64,000 bases of DNA from an uncultured Fluviicola sp. (GTDB lineage Bacteria > Bacteroidota > Bacteroidia > Flavobacteriales > Crocinitomicaceae): assembly GCF_946478805.1 (NCBI RefSeq), contig NZ_CAMLDC010000010.1, positions 1 to 64,000 of the forward strand, read 5' to 3'. Position numbers and translations under genes: made by a program. Of the stretch, positions 9,001-16,254 are shown piece by piece. Position 1 is the first letter of the stretch. Each line of letters starts with the position of its first letter. Below the pieces are notes generated by a model. The model was not told the DNA's origin and did no database searches. It saw only the letters and a program-made list of their open reading frames with translations.

Positions 9001-10923
9001 AATCCCTTGCATGAACAAACCCGTCTTTGATGAACCACTTGCGTTATGGCTTTCATCCAGGATTATGATACTACCTTCTGTAACTTGTTTCAGAAAGTTT
9101 GGTTTTAAAGGTTTCTTATCCGCAGAATTGAATTGCGTATATGTTGCAACAACATAATCATACCCGCTCAAATCTGCTTTTTCGAGAATTCGGTTTTGGT
9201 CAATAGCCAGTGGTGCTTGGTAAATAACCAATCCATCTTCATCCTTAATGTCAGTTTTACTCTCACGATTGTTGACAATAAATGGTTTTAGGTGCTGTGA
9301 CCCAATTGCAGACAAGTCCCTGTATATGTCTGAAAACAGGTTGGCTTTTTCAGTAATAAAGATTGGCTTTAACCCTGCGTGTGAAGCGTATCTGATTATG
9401 GCTGCTGCTGAACGTCCTTTTCCAATTCCGGTTTGATCGCCGATAATGATTCCTTGACCTAAAGCTTCTATGTTATAGATCGCCATTCCAACCGCATCAA
9501 TCTGCTCAGCCGAAAGTGCATTATAAAGTGCTTGCTTGGTTGGATAACCCAAACGGTGACGAACAAAATTATCCATATCCCCTCCAACACTATTTGCAAT
9601 TCGATTAACTGCATCGTGAATTTCAAAATCCATTGAATCCGGAACGTTAATCTGTAATGACTTGCCTTGTGATGAAGGATGATATGGTCCTTCTAACGTA
9701 TTTCCATCCATTAGCTTTCTAAGTTGAATGGCTTTTAATCTTAATGAATCCATTGGTTTCAATTCTTTGTGTTCCATAACTCTTTTGAATAGGTCATCAA
9801 ATGAGCTTACCATTTGCCTAGCTGAATCGTCAGCTAGTGGTGTATATCCCTCCGGTCGTTGTTTACGACCGGAGATCAATATTAATCGGGTATTAAAAGC
9901 TGTTCCCTGTCTAGAATAAAGCTTCTTACCGTCAATTAGAATTACATCATCTACATGGTAGTAATGATTCAAATAATTAAAGAAAATGCGGTCTTTGGGG
10001 GAGGCGATCCTTCCTTTGTCATCAAAAGAAGAATGTCCACCTATGATGATCGCTGCCTTTCCATTATTCTTCATTGTATCAAGTGCCAGGATAGCCATAT
10101 AATGATCCATGTCACGGATTTGAAACCCTTCGATCTTTACATTCTTATTTCTCCCCAAACTTCCAAAAGGAGGATTAGTAATTACTGCATCAAAGCTTTT
10201 CGAATAGTCAGCAAAGGGCAAGGATGCATCCTGGGAAGTAACTCGAAAAAAAGGTTGTCTTTCCAGGTTTGATCTACGCACAGAATCAATCTCATTGACC
10301 GTTGTTAACTGTGGAGTTCCGGCAATGGTTAGAAGTCCGTTTCCCGCTGAAGGTTCAAAGACTGTTTTACGTCCATTATCAATTCCACAATACAATCCCA
10401 TTACATAACCAATAGGCGCAGGTGTCGAATATTGGCGAAGCATTATACTTTGTGAGGTTCGATAAGATTGGTTCGCCTGGCGTTTGTACAGATCCACAAT
10501 CCTATTGTATTTCTCTTTAGGAATTCCATTCCAGTTTGCAATTCTTCTTGCAGTATCTACAACTGCGTACTCCGACAATTCTTTAATCAGGGTTTTATCC
10601 TCAATACCAAATCGACCCGCTGCTTTTTCAACTTGCAAGCGCTTAAACGCTTGCCCTCGTTGAAGTTCACTACTTAGGTATTGAATAAACCTTGATTCGT
10701 TATTAGATTGATCCTCCATATCAAAAGTGATTGTTGATTTTGGACATTCGTTCAATTGCTTTTTGAGTGTTTTGTTTTCCTGTTGCAATTGCTCGATTTT
10801 CTGCTGTTCGGGTTTGTTACCGATTACTTCTCTTAGCACACTGAAGTAGAACCCCAAACTTCCAATGAACCCGATAACGGATAATCTGAAGTTCCACTTA
10901 GCATAAGAATTTTGTCTACTCAT
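6073..10923 (-). CDS. DarB/strawberry-notch-like methylase-helicase, membrane-anchored
   Basis: About 1616 residues. An N-terminal membrane helix (about 11-33) is followed by a coiled coil, then an adenine methylase-like domain (motif I FEPSAGNGLL near 190, NPPFG near 250). Next is a superfamily 2 helicase with Walker A TGIGKG near 500, DESHN near 625, SATF near 655, and QSGSTGASAHA and RGRINRTGQ near 985-1025, the signature of strawberry-notch helicases. The long C-terminal part is unassigned. The arrangement resembles phage P1 DarB, an antirestriction protein carried in the virion, so protection of entering DNA is a fair inference. The upstream ATG at 10947 would overlap the previous gene by 20 bases. 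The ATG at 10923 leaves a clean gap. Confidence 0.88.
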   Translation of the reverse strand: MSRQNSYAKWNFRLSVIGFIGSLGFYFSVLREVIGNKPEQQKIEQLQQENKTLKKQLNECPKSTITFDMEDQSNNESRFIQYLSSELQRGQAFKRLQVEKAAGRFGIEDKTLIKELSEYAVVDTARRIANWNGIPKEKYNRIVDLYKRQANQSYRTSQSIMLRQYSTPAPIGYVMGLYCGIDNGRKTVFEPSAGNGLLTIAGTPQLTTVNEIDSVRRSNLERQPFFRVTSQDASLPFADYSKSFDAVITNPPFGSLGRNKNVKIEGFQIRDMDHYMAILALDTMKNNGKAAIIIGGHSSFDDKGRIASPKDRIFFNYLNHYYHVDDVILIDGKKLYSRQGTAFNTRLILISGRKQRPEGYTPLADDSARQMVSSFDDLFKRVMEHKELKPMDSLRLKAIQLRKLMDGNTLEGPYHPSSQGKSLQINVPDSMDFEIHDAVNRIANSVGGDMDNFVRHRLGYPTKQALYNALSAEQIDAVGMAIYNIEALGQGIIIGDQTGIGKGRSAAAIIRYASHAGLKPIFITEKANLFSDIYRDLSAIGSQHLKPFIVNNRESKTDIKDEDGLVIYQAPLAIDQNRILEKADLSGYDYVVATYTQFNSADKKPLKPNFLKQVTEGSIIILDESHNASGSSKTGLFMQGIVRKAKGAVFLSATFAKRPDNMPIYAMKTVISEASMSQEDLVNAITHGGVALQEVLASQLVLEGQMIRRERTYEGVEVNYISLDEYAESHKAIADNITMILRDIISFQNTYVDTRVNELDEIMAEEGAEAGLRKGTESGGVDNMPYFSKVFNVINQMLFSIKAEAVAERAIVRLKEGRKPVIAFSSTMGSFLEQMEDDNGFVVKLGDSINTDFSIVLEKGLEGVLRYTVTLPNGGKEKKVFDIDDLGVDAKKEYGRIREEISLISTGITISPIDVIVERIRAAGYKVAEVTGRKLQVQFNEKRNRGIVEVRKRVNTNDAFRQFNNNEIDVLLINQSGSTGASAHAISTAKVPESEVKQRVMIVVQPELDINTEIQKRGRINRTGQLIKPIYDYLNSAIPAELRLMMMLQKKLKSLDANTSSNQKQSSSILEVPDFLNKYGDGIVYAYLSENYELNEQLGNPLKLGSDESSNEDAALKVSGRVAVLSVKGQESFYEIIKERYETLVGYLKQTGEYDLEVEEMNLKAETKMETAVKIGKGGFSSFGEDSILEKIEANILRKPYKVEELRNMIYQTLDGKSADELKAQLLETYHNHRGAILTAEKEAVANKYTQLIRDVPQERKIKKLKKESPTLVDPAVEQRILELNIERSRKIEEVDRQAEAKRRFVEDLFQFFTVGKELIYQEPSFEGHPIDTMTVFLGFKIDYKLANPYAPSSIRLRFALASSQKYLEIPASVTDKINAIKGASIGIRESSFDELLNDWQQAIGQNLKDRGIRYVVTGNILQAFSSFSGKLVSYTTLDGQTRKGILMPEHWNAEKVLGNRIEVPVGMAILFFKSLPSGSDLITNNGIGFFKESSGKYRVIVPSSLNDGGRIFLNSELLKIVEGNNFEKVGKNMTAKLSSESIEPFVKELDELGITINLDKDQAEKVGLVKPEPKPRVKLETPPSESADEQLRLMKLRAKALKLKLRLLSFNKKAS

Positions 10924-10927
10924 TTGA

Positions 10928-11605
10928 TTATTTTTCTTCACCATCAATTAGAACAAATCCTCCAAAGGCTATAACAATCAATGCCATACCGATTGCTAAT
11001 GTTTTCAGACTCCTTCTTTCTTCCATACGCTCATCTACAAGCGTGTATGTAAAGTGGTTTCCATGAATGGATCGATGTAATTCGCAGAGCTTCATAAAGA
11101 AGTCGAAATCACCTACATTTTTAAACACCTGGCAACCTGCCGAATGTTTGTCAATTGTAAAAGTTGTTCCGATCTTATTTGCTCTGTGAATGTTGAATCC
11201 ATATCCGGTTTCTACTTTTCCATTGTTAAAGTCCAGTACTGCATCGCGGTTATAATCCCGTGTTACACTGACTTTTCCTCCTGTTTGAACTAAAGCTTTG
11301 TACTTTCCCTGGTGTAATCCAATTTGATAGGTATCCACATACTGCCCAGGGTTTAAAATTCCTGTTCCTTGTGGATTCATCGGATTCCGAAGCCAGTATG
11401 TTCCTGGATCAGTGGTACATTTGAACACCATGTAAGCCCAAACTGGTTTTCCTTCTTTGGCAACATTCGTAAATACATGGATCTCATCATCAAAGGCATT
11501 CGGAGTCGTATTCTTAGATCTGAACCCCCAAATATTTAATTTGTAGGGTTCATCATAGATTACATATCCTTTTCTTGAAGCCAGTTTTTTGATCTCAGCA
11601 ATCAT
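10928..11605 (-). CDS. L,D-transpeptidase-like (YkuD-type) protein with C-terminal membrane anchor
   Basis: A 225-residue protein. The pair H140 (GFNIHRA) and H154-S155-A-G157-C158 (KHSAGCQVF) fits the H...[S/T]xGC active site of L,D-transpeptidases, with C158 as nucleophile. These enzymes cut or join stem peptides of peptidoglycan. A hydrophobic helix at about 202-220 anchors the end, as in the muramidase of the same operon. There is no signal peptide, so the domain sits in the cytosol or inside a particle until released. The start overlaps the upstream stop (TAATG). The overall similarity is modest, so the reaction is less sure than the fold. Confidence 0.72.
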   Translation of the reverse strand: MIAEIKKLASRKGYVIYDEPYKLNIWGFRSKNTTPNAFDDEIHVFTNVAKEGKPVWAYMVFKCTTDPGTYWLRNPMNPQGTGILNPGQYVDTYQIGLHQGKYKALVQTGGKVSVTRDYNRDAVLDFNNGKVETGYGFNIHRANKIGTTFTIDKHSAGCQVFKNVGDFDFFMKLCELHRSIHGNHFTYTLVDERMEERRSLKTLAIGMALIVIAFGGFVLIDGEEK

Positions 11606-12540
11606 TACCCTGCATATTTGATTTGGATAGTATTGGTATAAAGAATTCGACCATCAAGGGTCTCGAATTCCGTTATGCCATTCTTTGCTTGGACAAATGT
11701 TCCCAGGATCGTTGATCGTGGTACGGACATTCTGTTTCCCTTCGCATCCCAAACCTGAGTAGGTTGGATTGTCATGAGTTGTTCTGTTCCGGCAAGTAAT
11801 CCGGAAAGAGACCATTTTGATCCGTCATACTTCAAACCGATCCGGTAAAACTCATCATTCAGCCTTTTCTTGTACTCGGAAGAACCGAATTGATCCAGTA
11901 AAGCATTAACAACCGTTCGGGAAACATAACCGTCTGAAAAAGACCAGTTCTTTTCTTTCTTGAATTCATCGTTAACATCGTTATACCTGGTTTTACTCTT
12001 GATGAGCTTCAAAGCAGAAACCGCCTGAAATATGTCATCTTTCTCAATGGAATCGTGCAACTTCTTTGCAATAGTTTTCGATGAAACAAAGGTGGCGGAC
12101 TTGTGTTTCGATGGTTTCTTACTTTCTGATTTCGCAGAAGTTCCTGCAACAAATTTTGCGTAAGCCTGGCTATCGAATGAAGTAGGCAAGTTGAACTTTT
12201 TAAGTGCCGTTTCTGTTTGCCCTTGCCAATCTCCATCAACATCAACTCCGGCTTTGTATCGCTTATTCAAAACAGTTTGAATATCACGAACAAGTGTTCC
12301 CTTGCTTCCATATTTTAAAGGGAATTGGTTATAGACTATTGGTTTTTTGGTCGGTGATGAAGATGCAGCAGAACCGGATGAAGTTGAAGAAGTTGTTTCC
12401 TCGCTTACCTGATCTTTAAGATCATCCATTGCTTTTTCATCTTTCTTTTCTTGAAGGTGCTTGAATAAAAAGAAGCCCCCTGTTGCTACCGCAACGGCTC
12501 CAAGCCCCCACAGTAGATACTTTTTTGTTTTTGATTCCAT
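11605..12540 (-). CDS. Membrane-anchored peptidoglycan-binding protein
   Basis: A 311-residue protein: an N-terminal membrane helix (about 8-27, YLLWGLGAVAVATGGFFLF), a charged and Ser/Thr-rich linker, a PG_binding_1-like domain (about 74-120, FPLKYGSKGTLVRDIQ, then DGDWQGQTETALKKF), and a C-terminal part of unknown kind with FSDGYVSRTVVNALL. Such a domain would hold the protein on cell wall. It is placed between an L,D-transpeptidase-like protein and an annexin-like protein. I prefer the start at 12540 because the ATG at 12591 lies within the preceding gene. Confidence 0.75.
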   Translation of the reverse strand: MESKTKKYLLWGLGAVAVATGGFFLFKHLQEKKDEKAMDDLKDQVSEETTSSTSSGSAASSSPTKKPIVYNQFPLKYGSKGTLVRDIQTVLNKRYKAGVDVDGDWQGQTETALKKFNLPTSFDSQAYAKFVAGTSAKSESKKPSKHKSATFVSSKTIAKKLHDSIEKDDIFQAVSALKLIKSKTRYNDVNDEFKKEKNWSFSDGYVSRTVVNALLDQFGSSEYKKRLNDEFYRIGLKYDGSKWSLSGLLAGTEQLMTIQPTQVWDAKGNRMSVPRSTILGTFVQAKNGITEFETLDGRILYTNTIQIKYAG

Positions 12541-12548
12541 GTTGATTT

Positions 12549-13310
12549 TTATTTTGGTGGTTTTTTCTTCAGTGCAGCCTGCCAATTCCAAGACCAGTCA
12601 AGGTCTCCTTCCAGATCAGAATAAAGGCTGACTCCATAAAGTTTTCGATACACTCTTGCTGTATCGTAGAATGCTTTACGCGAAGGGAATTCCATGAAAA
12701 CGGTTTTAATTGCGTCATCATCTGTTCCTGGCATGAAGCCGATCCAGGTATAGTTGACCGCTGCGTGAATCCGCTTTGCCCAACCTGTTGGATCGTAGAT
12801 TTTCGTTCCTGCGCTACCTTTGGCTTTTAGAGGTTTACTATTCTTGATTGCCATCATTTCCTGGTATTCCTCTTTGGTTAAATCATCTGTCAGAGCTACT
12901 ATCATATTTGCTCCCTTGTACATCCGTTGGTATGATTTCACAACCAAATCGAAATCTTCCTTGGAAGGAATCTCACGGATGGTCCGCCGGATCAAAGGAA
13001 CGTCTGTTCCCCACCAACCATCATTGTCAATACCTTGCTTGATTAACTTTGCCCAGGTGGCATGACGATCGTTCCCAAATGATTTAGTTTGCTCTATTTT
13101 TGCCCGTTTTTCCCTGGCAACCTTCTTAGCATAGAGATATGCCAGGTAAAGAACTAAGGACATACCGGAAACAGCCGCAAAGGTGGCTACTACTCCTTTT
13201 ACTCCACTTGGAAGGGAACTCCACCAACCTTGCTTATCTGTTTGGACAACAATTTTGGTGGCATCCTCTCCCCGCGAAGGCCGTCTTTGAATCTGACCTT
13301 CATTTTTCAT
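12549..13310 (-). CDS. Membrane protein with two annexin-like repeats
   Basis: A 253-residue protein. A membrane helix at about 38-58 (VVATFAAVSGMSLVLYLAYL) follows a charged N-terminus. Two helical repeats follow, WWGTDVPLIRRTIREI..VKSYQRMY (about 98-135) and PGTDDDAIKTVFMEF..RVYRKLYGVSLYSDL (about 192-236). The pattern GTD-x-x-x-I...F...Y..-YG-x-S/D-L..DL is that of annexin repeats, which bind membranes through calcium. Bacterial annexin-like proteins are known but rare. This is a likely virion or membrane-docking protein. The similarity is by motif only. Confidence 0.6.
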   Translation of the reverse strand: MKNEGQIQRRPSRGEDATKIVVQTDKQGWWSSLPSGVKGVVATFAAVSGMSLVLYLAYLYAKKVAREKRAKIEQTKSFGNDRHATWAKLIKQGIDNDGWWGTDVPLIRRTIREIPSKEDFDLVVKSYQRMYKGANMIVALTDDLTKEEYQEMMAIKNSKPLKAKGSAGTKIYDPTGWAKRIHAAVNYTWIGFMPGTDDDAIKTVFMEFPSRKAFYDTARVYRKLYGVSLYSDLEGDLDWSWNWQAALKKKPPK

Positions 13311-13338
13311 GGATTTGGTGGCTTAATGTTCCTTTGGG

Positions 13339-13521
13339 TTATTTAACCCCAAGGAACTGTTTTGCAAGAGCAACTTTCGCTGGATCGGTTTTGACCAGGT
13401 GCGCTAATGCTTGAATGGTCTCTGCCGTTAGGTGACTAGCTAATGTTGCGAGTCCCTGTGCTTTTTCGGATGCTTCTTTCTGTGTACCCGAAATCGTAAT
13501 TTTAAATGTGTGCTTATCCAT
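13339..13521 (-). CDS. Small helical protein, unknown
   Basis: A 60-residue protein starting at 13521 (MDKHTFKITISG), overlapping the stop of the upstream gene by 8 bases. After a short strand region it is all helical (EASEKAQGLATLASHL, then TIQALAHLVKTDP). I recognise no family. Tight coupling in the operon supports a real gene. The longer in-frame start at 13584 lies deep in the neighbour and is unlikely. Confidence 0.6.
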   Translation of the reverse strand: MDKHTFKITISGTQKEASEKAQGLATLASHLTAETIQALAHLVKTDPAKVALAKQFLGVK

Positions 13522-14266
13522 CTTGTTCTGAATTTTGTTGGATAATGTCGAGGAACTCACTCCGCATTTCAGGATGCTTGGCAAAGATTTTCCAGATCTT
13601 TAATGCATTCATGAGTTTTTCCTCTCCTAACTGTTCTTTGAGATCATGATAGAACTCATCTGTTTCTGATAGTTCCTGGACTATCTCTACGTCCGAAGTT
13701 TGTGGTAAACCTTGAACCGTACCCGCTACCGGATTCTTTCCCTGGAATGTTCCGTACAATTGCATTCCCTGGGTTAACAAATCTTTTACATCGACTTGCT
13801 TTTCTTCCAGTAATTGTTCGGCTTCTCTCAATCTGCGTTTTGTCTTTTTATACTTTCTTCGCAGTTGAGTAAGTTCACTCTCCATGCTTTGTTTTTCCAA
13901 AGCTTCTGCAATCAGATCATTCACATTTTCTTTTCCTCCTTTAAAGCCGTTTAACCCGTTGGTTGGTTGCTCTTTTAGATGAAATACGTAACGGTTCGCA
14001 TTGGGTGAATCCCCGAAATACATTCGAACTTCAACGCTGTTTGTATGAGGCTCTACGTAATCCAGGTAATCATCGAACAAAGCCGGGTCGTAAGAATTGT
14101 GAACTATCATTTCTCCATCAACCAGGATCGAATATCTTTTCTTTCGTAGTTGACTTTGCAGCTTTTCCAATAACCGTTTAAGTGCGTTTAACCGATCTTC
14201 ACTATATGGTTCGTGGAATACTTTCCCTCCATTTCTGAAGGCTTTTCCTTTCTCGTAATCTTCCAT
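13514..14266 (-). CDS. Coiled-coil protein with NGLNGF motif, unknown
   Basis: A 250-residue protein. Residues 1-100 are mixed alpha/beta with no known family. An NGLNGF-KGGKEN segment stands near 103-114, followed by a charged coiled coil (about 125-160, QLRRKYKKTKRRLREAEQLL) and a helical C-terminus. The NGLNG motif matches the ATPase at 4592-6076 and the transglutaminase-like protein at 16942-18804. This may be a structural or scaffold-like protein of the particle. Confidence 0.6.
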   Translation of the reverse strand: MEDYEKGKAFRNGGKVFHEPYSEDRLNALKRLLEKLQSQLRKKRYSILVDGEMIVHNSYDPALFDDYLDYVEPHTNSVEVRMYFGDSPNANRYVFHLKEQPTNGLNGFKGGKENVNDLIAEALEKQSMESELTQLRRKYKKTKRRLREAEQLLEEKQVDVKDLLTQGMQLYGTFQGKNPVAGTVQGLPQTSDVEIVQELSETDEFYHDLKEQLGEEKLMNALKIWKIFAKHPEMRSEFLDIIQQNSEQDG

Positions 14267-14268
14267 GA

Positions 14269-14589
14269 TTAGATGTTTTTAGGAATTACTTGTAGGAACT
14301 TCACGTGAACAACTGCCTTGGTATCAAGATTCGCAACCGTGAAATTTCCGGTGTGTACATACTGTGCTTCATTCAAAGAGATCGTTGTGTCATACACCCC
14401 TGATCTTGAATACACTCTTACCAGGGAAACAGGACTAAGCAAAAGGAATAGATCACTTTTTGCAGATACCGGACGTGTCTCACCGATTCCAAGAATCAGA
14501 TGTCTGAAGCGCAATAGGTAATCATCACATCCGATACCCCTTTCACGCATCATCTTCTCTGCAATCTCAATGGCTAATCCCTCAGTCAT
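14269..14589 (-). CDS. Small protein next to beta-rich virion candidates, unknown
   Basis: A 106-residue protein with a helical N-terminus (about 1-30) and a strand-rich remainder (LFLLLSPVSLVRVYS, then VVHVKFLQVIP). There is no known family and no signal peptide. The start overlaps the upstream stop (ATGA), so it is translated with the beta-rich pair before it. A structural role is inferred only from position. Confidence 0.6.
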   Translation of the reverse strand: MTEGLAIEIAEKMMRERGIGCDDYLLRFRHLILGIGETRPVSAKSDLFLLLSPVSLVRVYSRSGVYDTTISLNEAQYVHTGNFTVANLDTKAVVHVKFLQVIPKNI

Positions 14590-15002
14590 AACTCAATTTT
14601 TAAATAGATAAATAATGAGTAAGCACCATCTACCGTCCTTTGATCTGAGTAGAATCCCTCGACAATTGTTTCGGTGATTGGACGGTTCAATGTGCTGAAT
14701 TCAATCTTTGATCCCGATACCCAAAGTGAACCGTTATCGTATCCTGGTTGAGTGATTGAAGGCAGAATACTGATACCATAGTCCGATTGTTTAGCTGACA
14801 AAATCTCGGTGTAAAAGGTTTCACCCATGGATGGCGTTGCAAGCCAGAGCGTTCCGATGTCCCGACTTCTGAATGCTTTCGTTGCGGTGATTGTTGTGCA
14901 GACACCTACAATCCGCTTACTATCTCGTGGCAATCGAATCTGAAACAAAAGCTGTTGATTCGCGCTAGTAATCTGAAATTTTTTGACAATCAACCGTTCC
15001 AT
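14586..15002 (-). CDS. Beta-rich protein A, candidate minor capsid or spike
   Basis: A 138-residue protein made almost only of predicted strands. Its opening (FQITSANQQLLFQIRLPRDS, then IVGVCTTITAT) lines up with the next gene's (FDILVTTENQTFKAEFELDK, then LLGISITSN), so the two look like old tandem paralogs. Small all-beta tandem proteins beside a capsid gene are typical of pentons, spikes or single jelly-roll subunits. I recognise no named family, so this is inference. Confidence 0.6.
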   Translation of the reverse strand: MERLIVKKFQITSANQQLLFQIRLPRDSKRIVGVCTTITATKAFRSRDIGTLWLATPSMGETFYTEILSAKQSDYGISILPSITQPGYDNGSLWVSGSKIEFSTLNRPITETIVEGFYSDQRTVDGAYSLFIYLKIEL

Positions 15003-15006
15003 AACA

Positions 15007-15402
15007 CTATTGATTAGTTGAACTACTTACCGAATAGGTGTATATGGTCACACGATATGGTTCAAATGTTGTTAGAGAATTTGGGGTGTCTTTGTATGAA
15101 ACATCCAATGTGGCATTTCCAGTTGGCAGTTCCCCAAGTGTAACCATTCGTTGATCCGGTGCAACATTCAGTCCAGCCATTAGCAACTTCGCTTCAAATC
15201 CTTCAGGAAAGAGTTCTTTGTCGCTCAGTTGCATTCGATGGCTGCCACGATGATAAAGCAGATCTTCCCGATTCGAGGTAATAGAAATACCTAGTAAAAC
15301 CTTAGCATTCTTGTCTAACTCAAACTCAGCCTTGAAGGTTTGGTTTTCGGTTGTTACCAGGATATCGAACCGTTCTTTGATTATTTGCTGCTTAAAACTC
15401 AT
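15007..15402 (-). CDS. Beta-rich protein B, candidate minor capsid or spike
   Basis: A 131-residue strand-rich protein, related in pattern to protein A (14586-15002). Shared points are an early NQ, a [VI][LV]G[IV] core strand and a C-terminal run of strands (YRVTIYTYSVSSS here). There is no signal peptide or membrane helix. It is separated by a strong hairpin (15449-15471) from the capsid candidate, which would lower its expression relative to that gene. The family is unknown. Confidence 0.6.
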   Translation of the reverse strand: MSFKQQIIKERFDILVTTENQTFKAEFELDKNAKVLLGISITSNREDLLYHRGSHRMQLSDKELFPEGFEAKLLMAGLNVAPDQRMVTLGELPTGNATLDVSYKDTPNSLTTFEPYRVTIYTYSVSSSTNQ

Positions 15403-15448
15403 TACTTTGATTTTTGGTGGTTGTAATTGATTGTGAATGGAGTAAATA

Positions 15449-15471
15449 GGCGGGTAGTTTTAATACCCGCC
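15449..15471 (-). promoter_or_regulatory. Hairpin downstream of capsid candidate
   Basis: GGCGGGTA and TACCCGCC form a perfect 8-bp GC-rich stem with a 7-base loop between the stop of the capsid candidate (15482) and the next gene. It has no long T run, so it would act as a partial terminator or as an RNA end that protects the upstream message. Confidence 0.65.
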
Positions 15472-15481
15472 ATTCTACTTA

Positions 15482-16192
15482 TCACGGTGTTGTTCCTGTT
15501 CCGTCCAAGCCAACGTAAAGCCATTGGTTTGCCGGAATGTTCACTTGTGTCCCAAGCTCAATTGTAAACTCAATCAGCTCTTCGTCACGGATCAATCGCG
15601 GGTTATCCAACTTGTAATAACCTAACGGAACCGTCATGTCATTATCTGTTGCAAAGCGACGAATCGCCTGATTCTCCGGGATGATCTGTTTGCGGTTCGC
15701 TTTCAATGAAAACTCTCCGTTACAAATAGATGCAAACTTGTTTACGCTCTCAAAACGAATTGCTTTATGACCTTCCGGATTCGTTGGTTCAGGGTTCGTG
15801 CCTGTTAACAGGAAGATCCCACTGACAACGAATACCATGTTCTTTGGTAGCTTCGCATTCGAAATGTTTCGAACTCCCACTTCCTTGTCGTCCTGCGGTT
15901 CAAACATTTTAATCGTTTTGGAGTTGATTGGCTTCATCGAATAAATCGTATAATCCGCCAGGCGAACACCTCCTTTTTTCAACTCAGCTTGCACATGGGC
16001 TGGAACTTGTGAAAAGAACTTCTCCATGTCTTTCCGCGACCCTCTGGACGCTTGAACTTGACCTTGTTGTGAAACCTTCTGTATGATCTTTGCGCGTTGA
16101 ATTGGGTTTGCGCTTTGATACATCCGGTTAATTGCGTCCAACCCGAACAGTTCTCCTGCGCTGTTGAACTCTGAATTAATGAAATCGTTCAT
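15482..16192 (-). CDS. Candidate major capsid protein
   Basis: A 236-residue soluble protein. The N-terminal 80 residues are helical (INRMYQSANPIQRAKIIQKV, then SRKDMEKFFSQVPAHVQAEL). The rest is strand-rich (TIYSMKPINSKTIKMF, MVFVVSGIFLL, IEFTIELGTQVNI) and ends in WLYVGLDGTGTTP. No named family is recognised. It is proposed as capsid because it is the one soluble, strand-rich, mid-sized protein set apart by hairpins on both sides, with membrane proteins before it and beta-rich tandem proteins after it. It could instead be another virion protein. Confidence 0.5.
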   Translation of the reverse strand: MNDFINSEFNSAGELFGLDAINRMYQSANPIQRAKIIQKVSQQGQVQASRGSRKDMEKFFSQVPAHVQAELKKGGVRLADYTIYSMKPINSKTIKMFEPQDDKEVGVRNISNAKLPKNMVFVVSGIFLLTGTNPEPTNPEGHKAIRFESVNKFASICNGEFSLKANRKQIIPENQAIRRFATDNDMTVPLGYYKLDNPRLIRDEELIEFTIELGTQVNIPANQWLYVGLDGTGTTP

Positions 16193-16210
16193 TTGATTTT
16201 GATTTAGTTA

Positions 16211-16234
16211 CCTGCCTGAATAAATCCAGGCAGG
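16211..16234 (-). promoter_or_regulatory. Hairpin upstream of capsid candidate
   Basis: CCTGCCTG and CAGGCAGG form a perfect 8-bp stem with an 8-base loop, in the gap between the membrane protein gene (stop at 16255) and the capsid candidate (start 16192). With the hairpin at 15449-15471 it brackets the capsid message, which points to RNA processing or separate control. Confidence 0.6.
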
Positions 16235-16254
16235 TGGTTGTTGATTTATTTGCC

